Source: Tritrichomonas musculus (lineage: Eukaryota; Parabasalia; Tritrichomonadida; Tritrichomonadidae). From it: DNA of 64,000 bases. Shown piece after piece: positions 23,038 to 35,389 of the stretch. The notes beneath the pieces are model-generated. The model saw only the letters and a program-made list of their open reading frames with translations. It was not told where the DNA came from and did no database searches. Where the stretch lies: the NCBI GenBank assembly GCA_039105265.1, contig JAPFFF010000027.1, positions 2,046,001 through 2,110,000 on the forward strand, read 5' to 3'. Every line of letters begins with the position of its first letter. Position 1 is the first letter of the stretch. The position numbers and the translations under genes were made by a program.

Positions 23038-25995
23038 TATTAATAGCATCCAACATCATATATATTAATAACATTCAACATTATATAATCATATCACATT
23101 CAACCTCAATTGCATTAATAGTATTTTATACCTGAAATTTTCATTGTATTCAACATTAATATTAAAATAGCATTTAACAAAAAATATTTTAATTCAATTT
23201 ATTACTGAATCATTAAATAAAGTTACATTTAATATTAATTTAACTGCCTTTTATTTAGCAGTTTTTCATAAAGATACGGAAATGGTAAAACTTCTGTTAT
23301 CAAATGACAAACTAGACATTAATATTGAAAGTATTTTCAACAACATTTGTTAATGATATTCTTAAGTCAATTATTGAATTATATTTAACATTTAATATTT
23401 TAATGGAATTAAGAATTGAATGAATTAGATGGCATTCAATCACAAATAATTAAATTTTATTTAAAAAAATATTCCTAATAAAATTTAAAACAGTACTATT
23501 GAATAAAATTTTTTGAAAAATTCATAGAACACCATTTTATGTAGCTGTTAAAACTGAAAATATTGAAATTATTAAACTTTTATTATCAAATAATAAAATT
23601 AATATTAATACTCCATATATTTTCAACAGCAATGTTAATCAGATTCAAAAAAAGATTTAATTACATTTAATATCCGACTTTCCAATTTTGTTCAAATTCA
23701 AAAAATTTAATGATATTCGTAAAAAAATAATTCAATGAAATTATATATAATAAAATTAAATGTAATTGCATAATAAATTTATAAAACGCCTTTTTATCTT
23801 GCTGTTGAAAAAGAAAATATTGAAATTATTAAACTTATGTTATTGAATGATAAGCTTGATATCAATATTCCATATATTACTATTATTTTTTTTAAAAAAA
23901 TTCTGCCAAATTATTCTATAGCATTCAATAAAAATTATTTAATAGTATTCAAAATCAAATTATTTTATGGCATCAAGCAGCAAATATTTTAATTACATTT
24001 AGCATAAAACTATTTAATTATATTCAACTATAAATTATTTAATAAAATTCAAAATAAAAAATTTAATATAATTACAAAAAAATTTTTGAGTGAAGTTATA
24101 TTTAATAATGTTATTATACACCTTTATGTCTGGCTGTTGAAAAGAAAAATATTGAAATTATAAAAATTTTATTATCAAATGATAATCTTGATATCAATAT
24201 CGCATGTATTTGCTTTAGCATTTTGGACAAAATTCAAAAAGAAATAATTCAATGGAATTCATATTCAAAATATTTAATAAATGGGAACGGCCCTCACAAT
24301 TTTTTTCTGATTTAAAAATAAGCTTATCTTAAAAAGTATTTTATTTAATAAAATATTTTAAGTTAAAATAATTCAAACATATTATATATAAATTAAATAT
24401 ATTAATTAAAATATTATTAAAGTTATATATTTTAGAGGAAAAAATAAAATTTTATTTTTTAAGATTTTAACGAATGATGAGAATTTTATATCATTTATAA
24501 TTTTAATCATTTATTAGCATCAAACCATATATTAAAAATTCAAAATAAATGAATGCAGAGTTATTTCAAAAATCATGATTTTATTATTTAAATTTGAATT
24601 TGAATGATCATACAAATATTTTTGAGAAAAAAAACTTTTCAAAAGAAAAGAAGAAAAGGATATGAATCTATTTAAAAGAAAAGAGTCATTAAGTTATATT
24701 AATAATTAAATAGAATACTTTAATATATATCTATTATATATAAAAATATTTTATTATGTGCTATATATCTGAAGATAAATATATATTTTAAATATGAAAT
24801 ATTGTTTGAACAGTATTATTCAATTTTATTTAATTTTAATTATGTATATTTTAATTAATTTTCATATTTATTTTTTATTTTTAAGATATAACTTAATATA
24901 TATATATTTATATTTATAAAAATGTTCCAAAATCAGTTTTTTAAAAAATTAAAAAAGATAAATGTATTTTCGCAGAGAGCCTCTCAATTTGCGAAGATGA
25001 TTTGAATTGATACAACCGAATAAGCTTTCAAATGAGAAACTTTTTCTTAAGATTTTTATATCTCAAAACCCCTACATTCGATTATGTTTTTACCAAATAA
25101 ATTTTATTAAATATTAAATAGTATTCTTATTAATATAAGTTATATTGAAGAATTCGATTTTCCATAACCGCCGATTTCGGATCCCCTTTATATTTAATTA
25201 TAAACTTAAAATCAAAAGTCAGGCCCCCATTTTTTTGTCTCAATTTTTTTGGCATAAATATTTTCTCACAATTTCGAAATTTTTTCATTTTTTTCTCACA
25301 AAAAAATAGATATCTTCTATGAAAAATTCTTAAAATCAAATTTTCATGAATGGAATCAAGTTTTTATTCGGAAAAATCACATAATTCCCAATCGGAAATC
25401 GCTTTCAATCTAGTAAATCCGATTCTATATCCAAATATTTACGAAAATATTAATTCGCATTCCAAATATGATACATAATAATTATTCATATCTTGCTGAC
25501 TGATGCAAAAAATATTCACAGGATATGAATTTACAAATGTTTCCGTAATTTTATTATGCAGAAATCATATTTTTTTTTTTTTTTAAGCTTATCAAATTGC
25601 CTCTATATCAGTGACTTTAAAACAATCAAAAAATCAAATATATATGATAATTGTCTTTCATTATTTCATGTAGTTCATTAATTTCCTTATTTATCATTTT
25701 TTGCTTAATAAAAATTTGATTTTAATGATTTTTTTCTTAAGATTTTAAATTGAATGAGTCAAAACTCAGGCCATTTTTGAATAGTTTACAGTACCACATT
25801 TGAATTGTTTATAAATTTCCCGCCAAATTTTTGGTCAAATATAGGTTAAAACCGGCCCGACTTTTGAGATGCAGTTTATTCAAAAAAATATAATTCAATA
25901 ATATTCAATAAAAAATAATTAAATGGCATTTAATGTTAAATATTTTAAAGAAATTGAAAAATCAAATAATTAAATGAAATTCAAAATAAATTTAA

Positions 25996-26795
25996 ATATA
26001 GTTTGGAAAAGGCCTTATTAAGGTATTCATTCAATTTTGTAGTATTCAAAAAGTGACAACGAAAATACATATTTTGCGAAATATATCATTATAAATTTTA
26101 ATTTTTTTTATTAAATATTCATAAAATTAATAATATCATTATATAATATATTTAAATTATTGTATATCTTGCTAAAAGTAGAGATAATTTCATAAATAAT
26201 CACTCAGCTAATCTTTTCAACCTGAGTTAAAATTTGAAAAATTGGCCATATTTTTTGATTTTAAAAAGATTTATTTTAAAAAATCAAAAATTCCGACGCT
26301 GGGGACTTTATTTTGGATAGATTTTTTCTTTGAATACTTTACATATTTTTACTTTTCAGAAATCTTTATTTTCTCACAATTTTACAATTGTTTATATCTT
26401 ACAATCTCACAATTATTTCTTAAAAAAATGCTCAATATTCTGAAGCATATAATAATTTCATAGAATTGATCTCAATTTTCTGATGATTCAAATATTTCAT
26501 AAAAAATAAATTCAATTTAATAAATTAACTAAAAAATATATCTTATATTTTAAATTGGATTTTCCTCATATTTGCTATAATATTTATACAAAACATCATT
26601 TTTTTTCTAAACTTATCAAATTGTAAAATTTTCATTCAAAAAGAAAAATTAGTTTATTTTTATATCATACGTCAATTTTACCATTATATTTAGTAAATAA
26701 ATTTTTTATCATCATATATTTTATTATATTATAATATGATAAAATATACTGCTTTTGTTCAACCTTAATATGGTCTTTTGGAAATAAAATTCATT
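25996..26795. mobile_element. Possible degenerate TIR element
   Basis: A loose inverted repeat (AAAAGGCC.TATTAAGGT near 26015 and its inverse near 26772) encloses about 0.8 kb of AT-rich sequence in the ankyrin locus. I see no clear target-site duplication, so this is tentative. Confidence 0.25.
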
Positions 26796-27018
26796 TATAA
26801 AGATATTTATTATTTTATTTACTTATATATCGACTCCATTAGATATTGCTGTTAAAAAAGGATATCAAGAAATAGTTAGTCTTTTGTTGGAACAAAAACT
26901 TATGAATGCTCAAAAAAAGAATAAATTAAAGCATTTATATATCAGTATATATATAATTCTATTTTTTGCTTTTATTAGTGTAATCATAATGATATTAAAG
27001 TGGTATAAAATGCTTTAA

Positions 27019-27772
27019 ACAAATTTTATAAAAACTAATTAGTTTTATTTTTTATTTTTTTATTTTTTATTTTTATTTTTTTTTATTTATTTGCTTTAAA
27101 TAAAGAAAACTTTTTGGTTGTCTTTGAGATTAGAGTATTAATATTGTATTCAATTTCTTCTTTATTTTCAAAATCAATTTTGTAAAACTTAACATTTTAA
27201 AGTATCAAAACAAAAAAATAATAACTCCTCATATTTTCTCATATTCTTATTATTAATAGTAAATATTATGTTTTCATCTTGGTATAAATCTCAAAAAATT
27301 GAATGTCATTTGATGCGAGATAATCTGTTTTTGGAAATCTGCATATCTTTGACAAAGTTTTGACTTTTTGTACTCATCAAGCATGCATTGATCTAGGTGA
27401 AAATAAAGTTAATTTCAACAATGAAATGTATATTCAAATGCTTATAAAACCATTGAATTATTTTATAAGAAACCAAAATATGCCTCAAAGAAAATAATGA
27501 TTATATTACTTGTAAAGAGCTTTTGTCGGTCATTTTATCCTGCTTTCATCATAGATGCATTTTGGAAAACATATAAAAATTTATATTAATTACACTTTTT
27601 GAGGCATTTTGAGTTGACTTTGAGTTTTAACAAGTCCAATTCTCATTAGTAATATGAAAAACATTAAATGAAGATAGAAGTATCTCGTAAATATATGAAA
27701 ATATAGCATTAAATATAATTTTATATTTTTAATATTAAAAAATTAAAGATTCCGCAACATTGTGCATATCGT
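27019..27772. other. Intergenic region
   Basis: About 750 bp of AT-rich DNA after the ankyrin relic. There are scattered short open frames but no recognisable gene or repeat structure. Confidence 0.4.
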
Positions 27773-28756
27773 TTAAGCAGTGTCGTTGTTTTTAGAATCA
27801 TTAACTCTTGATATTGTATAAAGCATGCTTTCTCTTAAATACAAATTAACTCCTGCATTAGTGTTAAATTTACCATTTCCGTCGTTGTAATCAGGAGTAG
27901 AAAAAATAGAAAACACCGAATGATCTTCATTGAATGGGTAAGAATATCCATTCTTTGAAAATTGATGAGATGTTACAATATGATCTAATTCATTATTCTT
28001 CAAAAAGGTATGAGCAGCTGTTTTTCCATAAAGATAAGCACCTTTCACACTTTTATTTGGGGTAAACTTTGTAATTTCTGCACTTGGATCCGAGAAAAGG
28101 ATTTCATAAGGAAGACCTTTTTCAACATTTTTAATTGGCCTCTCAATTTGATCAATTTGATCGACATTGGTCAAATTTGGCGATAAACCGCCATTCATAC
28201 AAAGTATTGATTTTGTTTTATCAATATCTGTAATTATTGCTGCAAGTGGTAGGCATTCAAAAACTTCGAGGAATTTGTCGTATATTTCTTTATCAAAGCA
28301 GCTTAAGCACTCTTCTTTGAATCCACAATTATCTGTCATATTAGGAGTTTCTTGGCGACCTCTGAGTAAGAAAACTTGGTTTGGCGCAATTAACTTCATG
28401 CATAAAACAAGTGTAATTACTTCTATTGAATTTTTGCCATTATTAACATAATCACCTAAGAATAAAAATTGATCTGTCGGTTCATTGCCGCAAATCATAT
28501 CCCATATATGATTATAATTGCCCCTAAGATCGCCAATGATACGAACACGTGGTTTTATTCTAAGTAATGTTTTGTCCTCTAATAAGCATTTTTTAGCCAA
28601 ATCGCAAATTTGGATTAAATTTTCTCTTTCAATTGGTAGGTGTCCGCAGAGATCTATAGTTTTGTTTGATTTTAGGAGATTATAGGTATCCTCTACGGCA
28701 ATTGTATCATATTCGCTTTTACCATAAAGCTTGCTATGATATGTTCCAAGAAACAT
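27773..28756 (-). CDS. PPP-family Ser/Thr phosphatase-like protein, catalytically dead by motif
   Basis: This 327-residue protein aligns along its length with PP1/PP2A-type phosphatases, but the signatures are eroded. GDxHG is GDLRG (75-79, His to Arg). GDYVDRG is GDYVNNG (101-107). RGNHE is RGRQE (132-136, Asn and His lost). The His of HGG is Asn188. Only D76, D102 and H264 (SHQ for RAHQ) remain of the metal ligands, and the phosphate-binding Arg of GDYVDRG is gone. The fold is otherwise complete and open from start to stop, so it is more likely a maintained pseudophosphatase than a relic. A binding or decoy role for PPP partners is inferred. Confidence 0.88.
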   Translation of the reverse strand: MFLGTYHSKLYGKSEYDTIAVEDTYNLLKSNKTIDLCGHLPIERENLIQICDLAKKCLLEDKTLLRIKPRVRIIGDLRGNYNHIWDMICGNEPTDQFLFLGDYVNNGKNSIEVITLVLCMKLIAPNQVFLLRGRQETPNMTDNCGFKEECLSCFDKEIYDKFLEVFECLPLAAIITDIDKTKSILCMNGGLSPNLTNVDQIDQIERPIKNVEKGLPYEILFSDPSAEITKFTPNKSVKGAYLYGKTAAHTFLKNNELDHIVTSHQFSKNGYSYPFNEDHSVFSIFSTPDYNDGNGKFNTNAGVNLYLRESMLYTISRVNDSKNNDTA

Positions 28757-29984
28757 GTTATTTAAATACTATGAAAGTTTTTTTTTTTTTTTTTTCTCTA
28801 TTAATAAGAACGATATCAACTTCATTTAAAAATTATGTTAAAAATTTGAAAATCTCAATAATTTTACTTTGAAATTTGTAAACTGCTTCAAAAAATTGTG
28901 AACTAATGGTTTGATTTTTAATAGGTGTGCTAAAATTTTGTAAAGTGTCAAAATAAAGTACTCAAATCATTTTTTACGGTCAGATGCCACCATAATGATA
29001 TATTATTAATATTTTATCGCATATATACTATTTTTTAAATAATAAATCTTGATTTACCATACATTTTTGAGATATTTTTAATTATTTTTAGACAATTTTT
29101 TAAATGTTTTTTTGGTCGGAAATAGGATTTTTCTATGATTATTTTATCGCTGCTATTTATAAAAAGATAACTAAAAAAAATGATGAAAGCCACTGAAGAT
29201 GGCAAAGAATGTAAAGAATTTAAGAAAAAATAAGAATAATATGCCTAATACATCATTTTTGATGAACTAGCAGAAAAAATCGAAGTTTATGAATATTTTA
29301 TGCAAAATATCAGATAAAAATATGATATTATCCATAAACTTGCATATTATGAAGGATATTAATAATAAATATAAATAACATATACGATTTGAATTTAAAA
29401 AAAAAAATTATGAATTATGATATAATGCATAGGTCATAAAAGAAACCAAAATGGAAGAATTTAATATATTTTCCCCCAATTTCACCGAGTATGCTTATAA
29501 TAAGTAAAAAATTATCCGCCAAATATTCAATTGAAACTTTCTAAGAATAATTCAAATTTAAAATTTTGAATTAAAGTTTACATTCAAAAAATTCTCAGAT
29601 GAAAAATATATAATATCTTAAAAATGTATGGTAAAAATTATTTAAAAATTATAAATATAAATATAATTAGAAATATAAAGGTTTATAATTAAAATTCATA
29701 CCAATCCTCCGTAAAATTTAAATTTCTGACACTTTACAAAATTTTAGCACACCTATGATTTTTATTCAAATTCAAACTTTTCTGTAAAGAATGAATACAT
29801 AAATATCTTTTAAGAAATTAAACATAAAAGTTATTTTTATAAATATTACTTTTATATTAATTAAAATTATTTCATTATGGTATAGTATTTTTAAAAAAAC
29901 TTTTGTGTTTTTTATCGTTTATATCAACAATAAAAATATTTAAGAAAAAAAAAAAAAGTAAAATTACTAAGTCTACTAAATTTT
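28757..29984. other. Intergenic region with a TIR element
   Basis: This region contains a T run (28773-28795), the element at 28922-29755 and AT-rich flanks. No gene is supported. Confidence 0.5.
28922..29755. mobile_element. TIR element with TA flanks, non-autonomous, 0.83 kb
   Basis: The inverted termini begin GGTGTGCTAAAATTTTG and match for about 27 bases. They are bounded by TA on both sides (28922-28923, 29754-29755). A second, subterminal inverted pair around TTTACCATACATTTTT lies near 29055 and 29630. The structure fits a Tc1/mariner-type miniature element. There is no coding capacity. Confidence 0.7.
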
Positions 29985-30661
29985 CGTTATCTGATAAATT
30001 CATAAATTCACAAAGATTTTCTCATTCAGGTGATTTCGCAAAAACAGATTGTTTCTAAAATTCTGTAAAATTCATCAAAACAGAAGATTTTACATTATCA
30101 AGTAAATTTACTAAGTCTAATGAATTTTTGTTATCTGATAAATTCACGAATTCACAGGAAAGTCGGCATTCTTTTCATTATCTGGTGAGTTTTCTAATGC
30201 AGGAAGGTTCACGGTAGAATAGTAAGTCGCGATCTCTGGCAAGTTTTCACAATCCAATTTCTTCAGTAAGTCGTTTGAATTCTCTAAATCAGACGAGTTC
30301 AGATTACAGGATTCTTTTCTCATGTACAGTTAGTTTCAGTTGCACAAGTGACTTCAGTTTTTCACTCTCAAAAGGAATTTCAAAATCTTCTGGATTCAGT
30401 GGCACATTTCTTTTCTCGGAAACTTCTGTGTTTAGTAAATCTGGAATGTTTTCGGATAGTGTATCCTTTTCAGAACAAGCAAGTTCAAAGGAATGAACTT
30501 GTTTAGTCATTCATTAAAGTTCAGTAGATCCAATGAATAACTCGCAAGCAGGGCAGTTTTCAATGTCTAATCATTTCAGCAATTCAGTTGCTTTTTCACC
30601 TTATATTGAATCTGAAATTGCTGATCCAAAATGCGACGCTTTTGATGATGGTAATGCCTGA
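29985..30661 (+). pseudogene. Decayed Ser/Phe repeat protein gene
   Basis: Translation in shifting plus-strand frames gives a recurrent F-(S/T)-x-S-x-x-F pattern, such as KFTKSNEF, KFTNSQ, KFSQSNFF and FEFSKSDEF. The last piece (30532-30661) ends in FSPYIESEIADPKCDAFDDGNA and a stop. Stops and frameshifts are scattered through it, so it is not functional. The pattern suggests a repetitive surface or secreted protein, but no domain is recognisable. Confidence 0.55.
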
Positions 30662-30707
30662 TCTCATGCTTTGATATTTCATCACAAAAAAATATAAAAA
30701 AAGGTAA

Positions 30708-32261
30708 TCAGTATATTACACACCTGCTGTCATTTCTGAGCTCTTTTTCAGCTTCTTTGTTTCCTTTATCAGCAGCCATTTTGTAGTACTTCATTGCGCC
30801 CTCTTTATCTACCTCGCCAGCCTCTCCGTGCTGCATCATGTAGGCGAGGCTGTACATCGCATAGCTGTTGCCTCGATCGGCAGCCATTTTGTAATACTTG
30901 AATGCTTCACATTTGTCGATTTCAATGCCATCTCCCTCGTAGAGCATGTTTGCATAATTTGCCATTGCGAAGTCGTTATCCAAGCCGATAGCCATCTGGT
31001 AATACTTAACGGCCTCTATTGAATTTTTTGGTACATTGTAGCCTTTTCTGAGCAAGAACGCGTAGTTGTTCATTGCATTTGCATCGCCCAGTTCAATTGC
31101 ATGCAGATAGTATCGGATCGCTTCACTTTTGTTAACCGCCAAACCGTCGCCTTTATCGAGCATGTTGGCGTAACCGTTCATCGCATAACCGTTGCCCTTT
31201 TCAATGCCCATCTTGAAATATCGGATCGCTTCACTTTTGTTAACCGCTAAACCGTCACCAAGACGAAGTTTGTATGCATATTTGGCCATACTGTCACTGT
31301 TGCCTGAGTCAGCAGCCAACTTGAAATAACCGCCGGATTCCTTTCGCTGTTCTTCGGTCCCTTCATCGTCCAGAAGGTAGCCGTGGAAGAAGACGGCGTC
31401 TGGATCGAACTCCTCGAAAATTTCGAGGAACTCAATTATCTCTTCAAACTCGTTGCTCTCAAAAAGTTCGTTAATGAAACTTTTTCTGATCATAAATTTA
31501 CAGATCTCATAAAAAGTGGGCCTTTCTGTGGGATTTTCAGAGAGACAACGTTTAAAGAATGATTGGTTGTGATCACCTGAAATTTTGGTTATATCAATAG
31601 GAGACAGTTGATAAGTAATTAGTTGAATTGCAATCATGGAAAATGCATAGACATCGACTTTGTAGGTGTAGGGTTGCCACTTATGTATTTCTGGTGCCAT
31701 ATAAAAGGGTGTCCCTGCATATGAGTTCATTCGAAACTGAGATAATTTCTCATCTGTTATTCTTGATAATCCAAAATCTGCAATTTTTGGCATATAGTTG
31801 TCATCAAATAAAATATTTGAAGGTTTTAGATCACGATGAATGATATTTTTGGAATGAAGATATTTCATGCCAAGTGCAACACCTAATAATGTTAAATATC
31901 GTTTGGTACCATTCCATTCAGGAGGAGTTTGCGCGCGTGATAATTTTTCAAGCATATTCTCTAGAGTTCCTCCTGAAGCATATTCCGTAATAACTGTAGG
32001 ATATTTTTCTGAATCAGAGATAAAAAGATTATATCCGATAAAGCGTAAAATGGTTGGATATTTAGCTTTTGAATACGTTTCAACTTCGTTAAAAAACGTT
32101 CTCTGATCAGTTATATCAGCACATCCTGTTTTATTAACTTTAGCAGCATATCTCTCGCCAGTTTCATTTTCTTCAACTAAATAAACTTTTCCAAATTGGC
32201 CTTCTCCAATAGATTCTATGGTTCGAAACTTATTTAAATCAAGAATAAAATCAGAAATCAT
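30708..32261 (-). CDS. TKL protein kinase with C-terminal Sel1 repeats
   Basis: This is an intact 517-residue protein. The kinase domain (about 12-260) has the Gly loop GEGQFG (19-24), K41, E59, HRDLKPSN (142-149, D143-equivalent Asp present), DFG (162-164) and APE. It should be active. Five or more Sel1-like TPR units follow (about 310-505; repeated A-x-x-x-Y-A-x-M-x-x-x-G-D-G). Sel1 repeats are helical binding modules, so the architecture suggests a scaffolded signalling kinase. It resembles kinase domains 1 and 2 of the four-domain protein at 13.9-18.6 kb. Substrates are unknown. The Sel1 part has clearly higher GC than its surroundings. Confidence 0.93.
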   Translation of the reverse strand: MISDFILDLNKFRTIESIGEGQFGKVYLVEENETGERYAAKVNKTGCADITDQRTFFNEVETYSKAKYPTILRFIGYNLFISDSEKYPTVITEYASGGTLENMLEKLSRAQTPPEWNGTKRYLTLLGVALGMKYLHSKNIIHRDLKPSNILFDDNYMPKIADFGLSRITDEKLSQFRMNSYAGTPFYMAPEIHKWQPYTYKVDVYAFSMIAIQLITYQLSPIDITKISGDHNQSFFKRCLSENPTERPTFYEICKFMIRKSFINELFESNEFEEIIEFLEIFEEFDPDAVFFHGYLLDDEGTEEQRKESGGYFKLAADSGNSDSMAKYAYKLRLGDGLAVNKSEAIRYFKMGIEKGNGYAMNGYANMLDKGDGLAVNKSEAIRYYLHAIELGDANAMNNYAFLLRKGYNVPKNSIEAVKYYQMAIGLDNDFAMANYANMLYEGDGIEIDKCEAFKYYKMAADRGNSYAMYSLAYMMQHGEAGEVDKEGAMKYYKMAADKGNKEAEKELRNDSRCVIY

Positions 32262-32599
32262 TTTTTTCCTTGATTTGATTATTTACAACGATAAAAAAAT
32301 TTGATTCATTATTTGGTCAGATTAATATAATAATGAATGTACAGAAACCAAGATCCTGCCAAAATTTTGACTTATTTTTATATTTATATTATTTAAATAA
32401 ATTTATATAATTCATATTGGTACTTTAATAAATGAATTGATGGTACAATTTTAAGATATTTATATTTTTTGTAAAACGGTTTATTTGAAAATTGATAATA
32501 TTATTTTAAAATTTGTGAATTTTTATTCAATTTTAATTTGAATCAAAGTTTTTTTTTATCTTTTTAAAATTTTAAGGTTTCACTTTTTCAAACAAAATT

Positions 32600-32900
32600 A
32601 TTAAAAAAGCTTGAGGAATTCTTTATAGCACATACAACTTTTTCAGAAAAAAATAATCGTCCATTTTTTCGAGCTTTATTTTACATAGAAAAGATTAAAA
32701 GTTCCTTGTATTTTTTATTGATTTCTTAATTTATGCCATTTAGAGAATATGTTAAAGGCGAAATAATCGAAAATTTTCAAAAATGAGATTATTATTTTAT
32801 AAATAATTCTTCTCAAAAATGGTTGATTTAGAGAATCAAATGGCTTGTTGGGCTTCCTAAATTGATAAAATTTAGGATTTAATGGTTAAAATCAATATTA
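32600..32900. repeat. Dispersed repeat, copy A (empty site)
   Basis: Similar to about 41070-41480, with the identical core ACAACTTTTTCAGAAAAAAA followed by TAATCGTC. This copy lacks the 121-bp insertion present in copy B and so acts as an empty site. Both copies lie a few hundred bases upstream of minus-strand genes. Confidence 0.6.
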
Positions 32901-33331
32901 AATAAGAAAACAAATACTTTTAAATTATTTTAAAGGAATAAAAAAAGCATGAATAGGGGGTCATGCTATTTTGTATAAAAAATATTATTTTTAATTTCTC
33001 AAAAAGTTTATCTAGACCATATATACATACAAAAAGTTCTCTGTGCTACAGCTCTGTGCTAAAAAATTACACCCAAAAAGCATGATATTAAAGTAGGAAA
33101 AAAAAAATCATGCGATCTGATTTTTTTCAAAATTAAATATCTGGTTACTTACATGACAAAACATATTATATGTTCTTAAGAACAAATAAATTTGGGCCAT
33201 TTTTTTGTTATAACACAATCTTTTTATATCTTGGTTAAATAGCTTTTTTACATGATATTATATTCAATTTATATTTTATTAATGATTATTGAATTATCGA
33301 AAATTGAATATTTAATGATTTGATTGAGATA

Positions 33332-35261
33332 TAGTTGGTGGAAAAAACTGCGTTTTGAGGACAAAACTATGTTTTCTCGATGAATATTCAATATTTTTTA
33401 ATAAAATTTATATATAATCACATTTCATATTAATACAAATCTATATACAGGTTTTTATCAATTTTATTGAACTTAATCTTTGATAATATTATAATAAAAA
33501 TTATTTTATAACATCAACATTTTTTTAATATTTCCTAATTTTTAAATTATCACTTGGATATACTATAAAATTGATAAAATATTTTTTAACAAATGTTGTT
33601 CAGTAATGGAAAAAAATCGATTTTTAAAAGATTTTTTAATATTCACTTCACCATTATAATTCTTTTTATATCACATTTCAGTTTTTATATAGGAAAATGG
33701 ATTTTTAAAAACGCATTTTCATTTCATTAAAACATATTATTGTTTAATGATATCCTGCTATTACTTTATTGATAAAATAAAATTACTGAAAAGTTATTTT
33801 TTTTTTAGAATTTTAGTTGAAATTGAATTTTTTTTTCTTTTCAAATGCTAAGTGAAACAAAAAAGCATTTTCCTCGATATATCTAAATGATTATCATTAT
33901 TAAAAAAATAGATATTATATATTATTCTATTAAAATAATAAATAGAATGTTATCATTATTATATCTTTAATAACCATCAAGTTATTCATGCTAAAAAATA
34001 CTTTCAAAAAAATTTGAAAAAACTAATTTTTCATAGGAAAAAAATAGTAAATTGCATTTTTTGAAGTGAAAATATTTATAATATCAAATGTAACATGTAT
34101 ATTATAAATATTATAATCAAATATTGATTATGTCTAAAAATTTTTGTGTTTTTTGAATATAAATTTAAACAAAGTTTTGTAAGAATTTTTAAAAAGAAAT
34201 ATTTAATAACTTTAATATTTAGGATAACATTACATGTCAATAATAAATATATATAGATAAATTTATACGATTACACTTGTTCCTTGAGAAGAGCACACAA
34301 AAAAAATTTTTAATCATCTTCCCAAAAATGACCAATATAATATATTATTGAATGATAATATCATATTCATATTTATATTTGAATATTATTAATTTCTACA
34401 AAAAATTAGATCAATTTAATTCTTTGGTAGAAAAAAATAAAGTAGATTAATTTCGATTCTTCATCTTTTCAACCAAGTGACCTATAAATGATTTGCCAGA
34501 TTTGGCTGTGTAAAAACATATAGATACTAATATTATATATATTTTATAATTGTTATACGAAAATTCCATACACATTATGTATAATCAATGATATTTTTAA
34601 CTAAAGTTGCAATTTAATTTCTAACATGAGGGAGTAATTTACAGAGGATCTATTATTAAAATCTGATAATATATAATATGTAGATATATATTATATTAGT
34701 AGTAAATTTGGTTGATAAATCTATCATAGAGAAATTTAAGTTGAAAAAAAAAGTTATTAAAAAAAATATTAAAAACAATTTATCTTAATATCAAATGACT
34801 ATTTCAGTAATTTTATTTTATCAATAAAGTAATAGCAGGATATCATTAAACAATAATATGTTTTAATGAAATGAAAATGCGTTTTTAAAAATCCATTTTC
34901 CTATATAAAAACTGAAATGTGATATAAAAAGAATTATAATGGTGAAGTGAATATTAAAAAATCTTTTAAAAATCGATTTTTTTCCATTACTGAACAACAT
35001 TTGTTAAAAAATATTTTATCAATTTTATAGTATATCCAAGTGATAATTTAAAAATTAGGAAATATTAAAAAAATGTTGATGTTATAAAATAATTTTTATT
35101 ATAATATTATCAAAGATTAAGTTCAATAAAATTGATAAAAACCTGTATATAGATTTGTATTAATATGAAATGTGATTATATATAAATTTTATTAAAAAAT
35201 ATTGAATATTCATCGAGAAAACATAGTTTTGTCCTCAAAACGCAGTTTTTTCCACCAACTA
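33332..35261. mobile_element. Foldback transposon with ~460-bp inverted arms
   Basis: The left arm (33332 to about 33797) and right arm (about 34802 to 35261) are near-perfect reverse complements over about 460 bp. They enclose about 1.0 kb of AT-rich spacer without open frames. Termini TAGTTGGTGGA...TCCACCAACTA are flanked by TA, matching the element at 21575-23037. The high arm identity suggests recent origin or arm-to-arm conversion. It is non-autonomous and probably mobilised by a Tc1/mariner-type enzyme. Confidence 0.85.
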
Positions 35262-35389
35262 TATTGATATTTTAAGAGTAAAAAACAATTCATTGAAAAA
35301 GTTATGATTCTGTACATCAAATAATAAAACTCATTATTCAATTTGAATTAAATAAAAATAAATGATTCATTTTTGTCAATAAACGATTT

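Larger units (their letters stand above)
20479..27018 (+). pseudogene. Dispersed ankyrin units and membrane tail of the decayed ankyrin gene
   Basis: Eight single ankyrin-coding units of about 90 bp lie in the same orientation as the upstream gene: near 20641, 20808, 21345, 23253, 23525, 23785, 24118 and 26830. Typical translation is TPFYLAVEKENIEIIKLLLS then D-I-N-I-P. The last unit (26830-27018) stays open into a hydrophobic helix (YIIILFFAFISVIIMIL-like, ending KWYKML) and a stop, a plausible C-terminal membrane anchor. The spacers consist of degenerate, roughly 25-bp motifs around TTCAAT-NNN-ATTCAA. At least one TIR element has inserted (21575-23037). No trichomonad splice consensus is visible at unit edges. 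Confidence 0.7.
32262..35389. other. 3.1-kb intergenic region
   Basis: No gene is present. The region holds a dispersed repeat copy (about 32600-32900, similar to 41070-41480) and a long foldback element (33332-35261). Confidence 0.6.

Noticed and set aside
20479-24300. Introns between ankyrin units
   Set aside because: The trichomonad consensus (GTATGT start, ACTAACACACAG end) is not seen at unit boundaries; GTATTT appears at some 3' edges of units but not all.
24290-25880. Transposon suggested by two GGCCC-containing stretches
   Set aside because: The similarity is in direct orientation and only about six bases; no inverted ends or duplication found.
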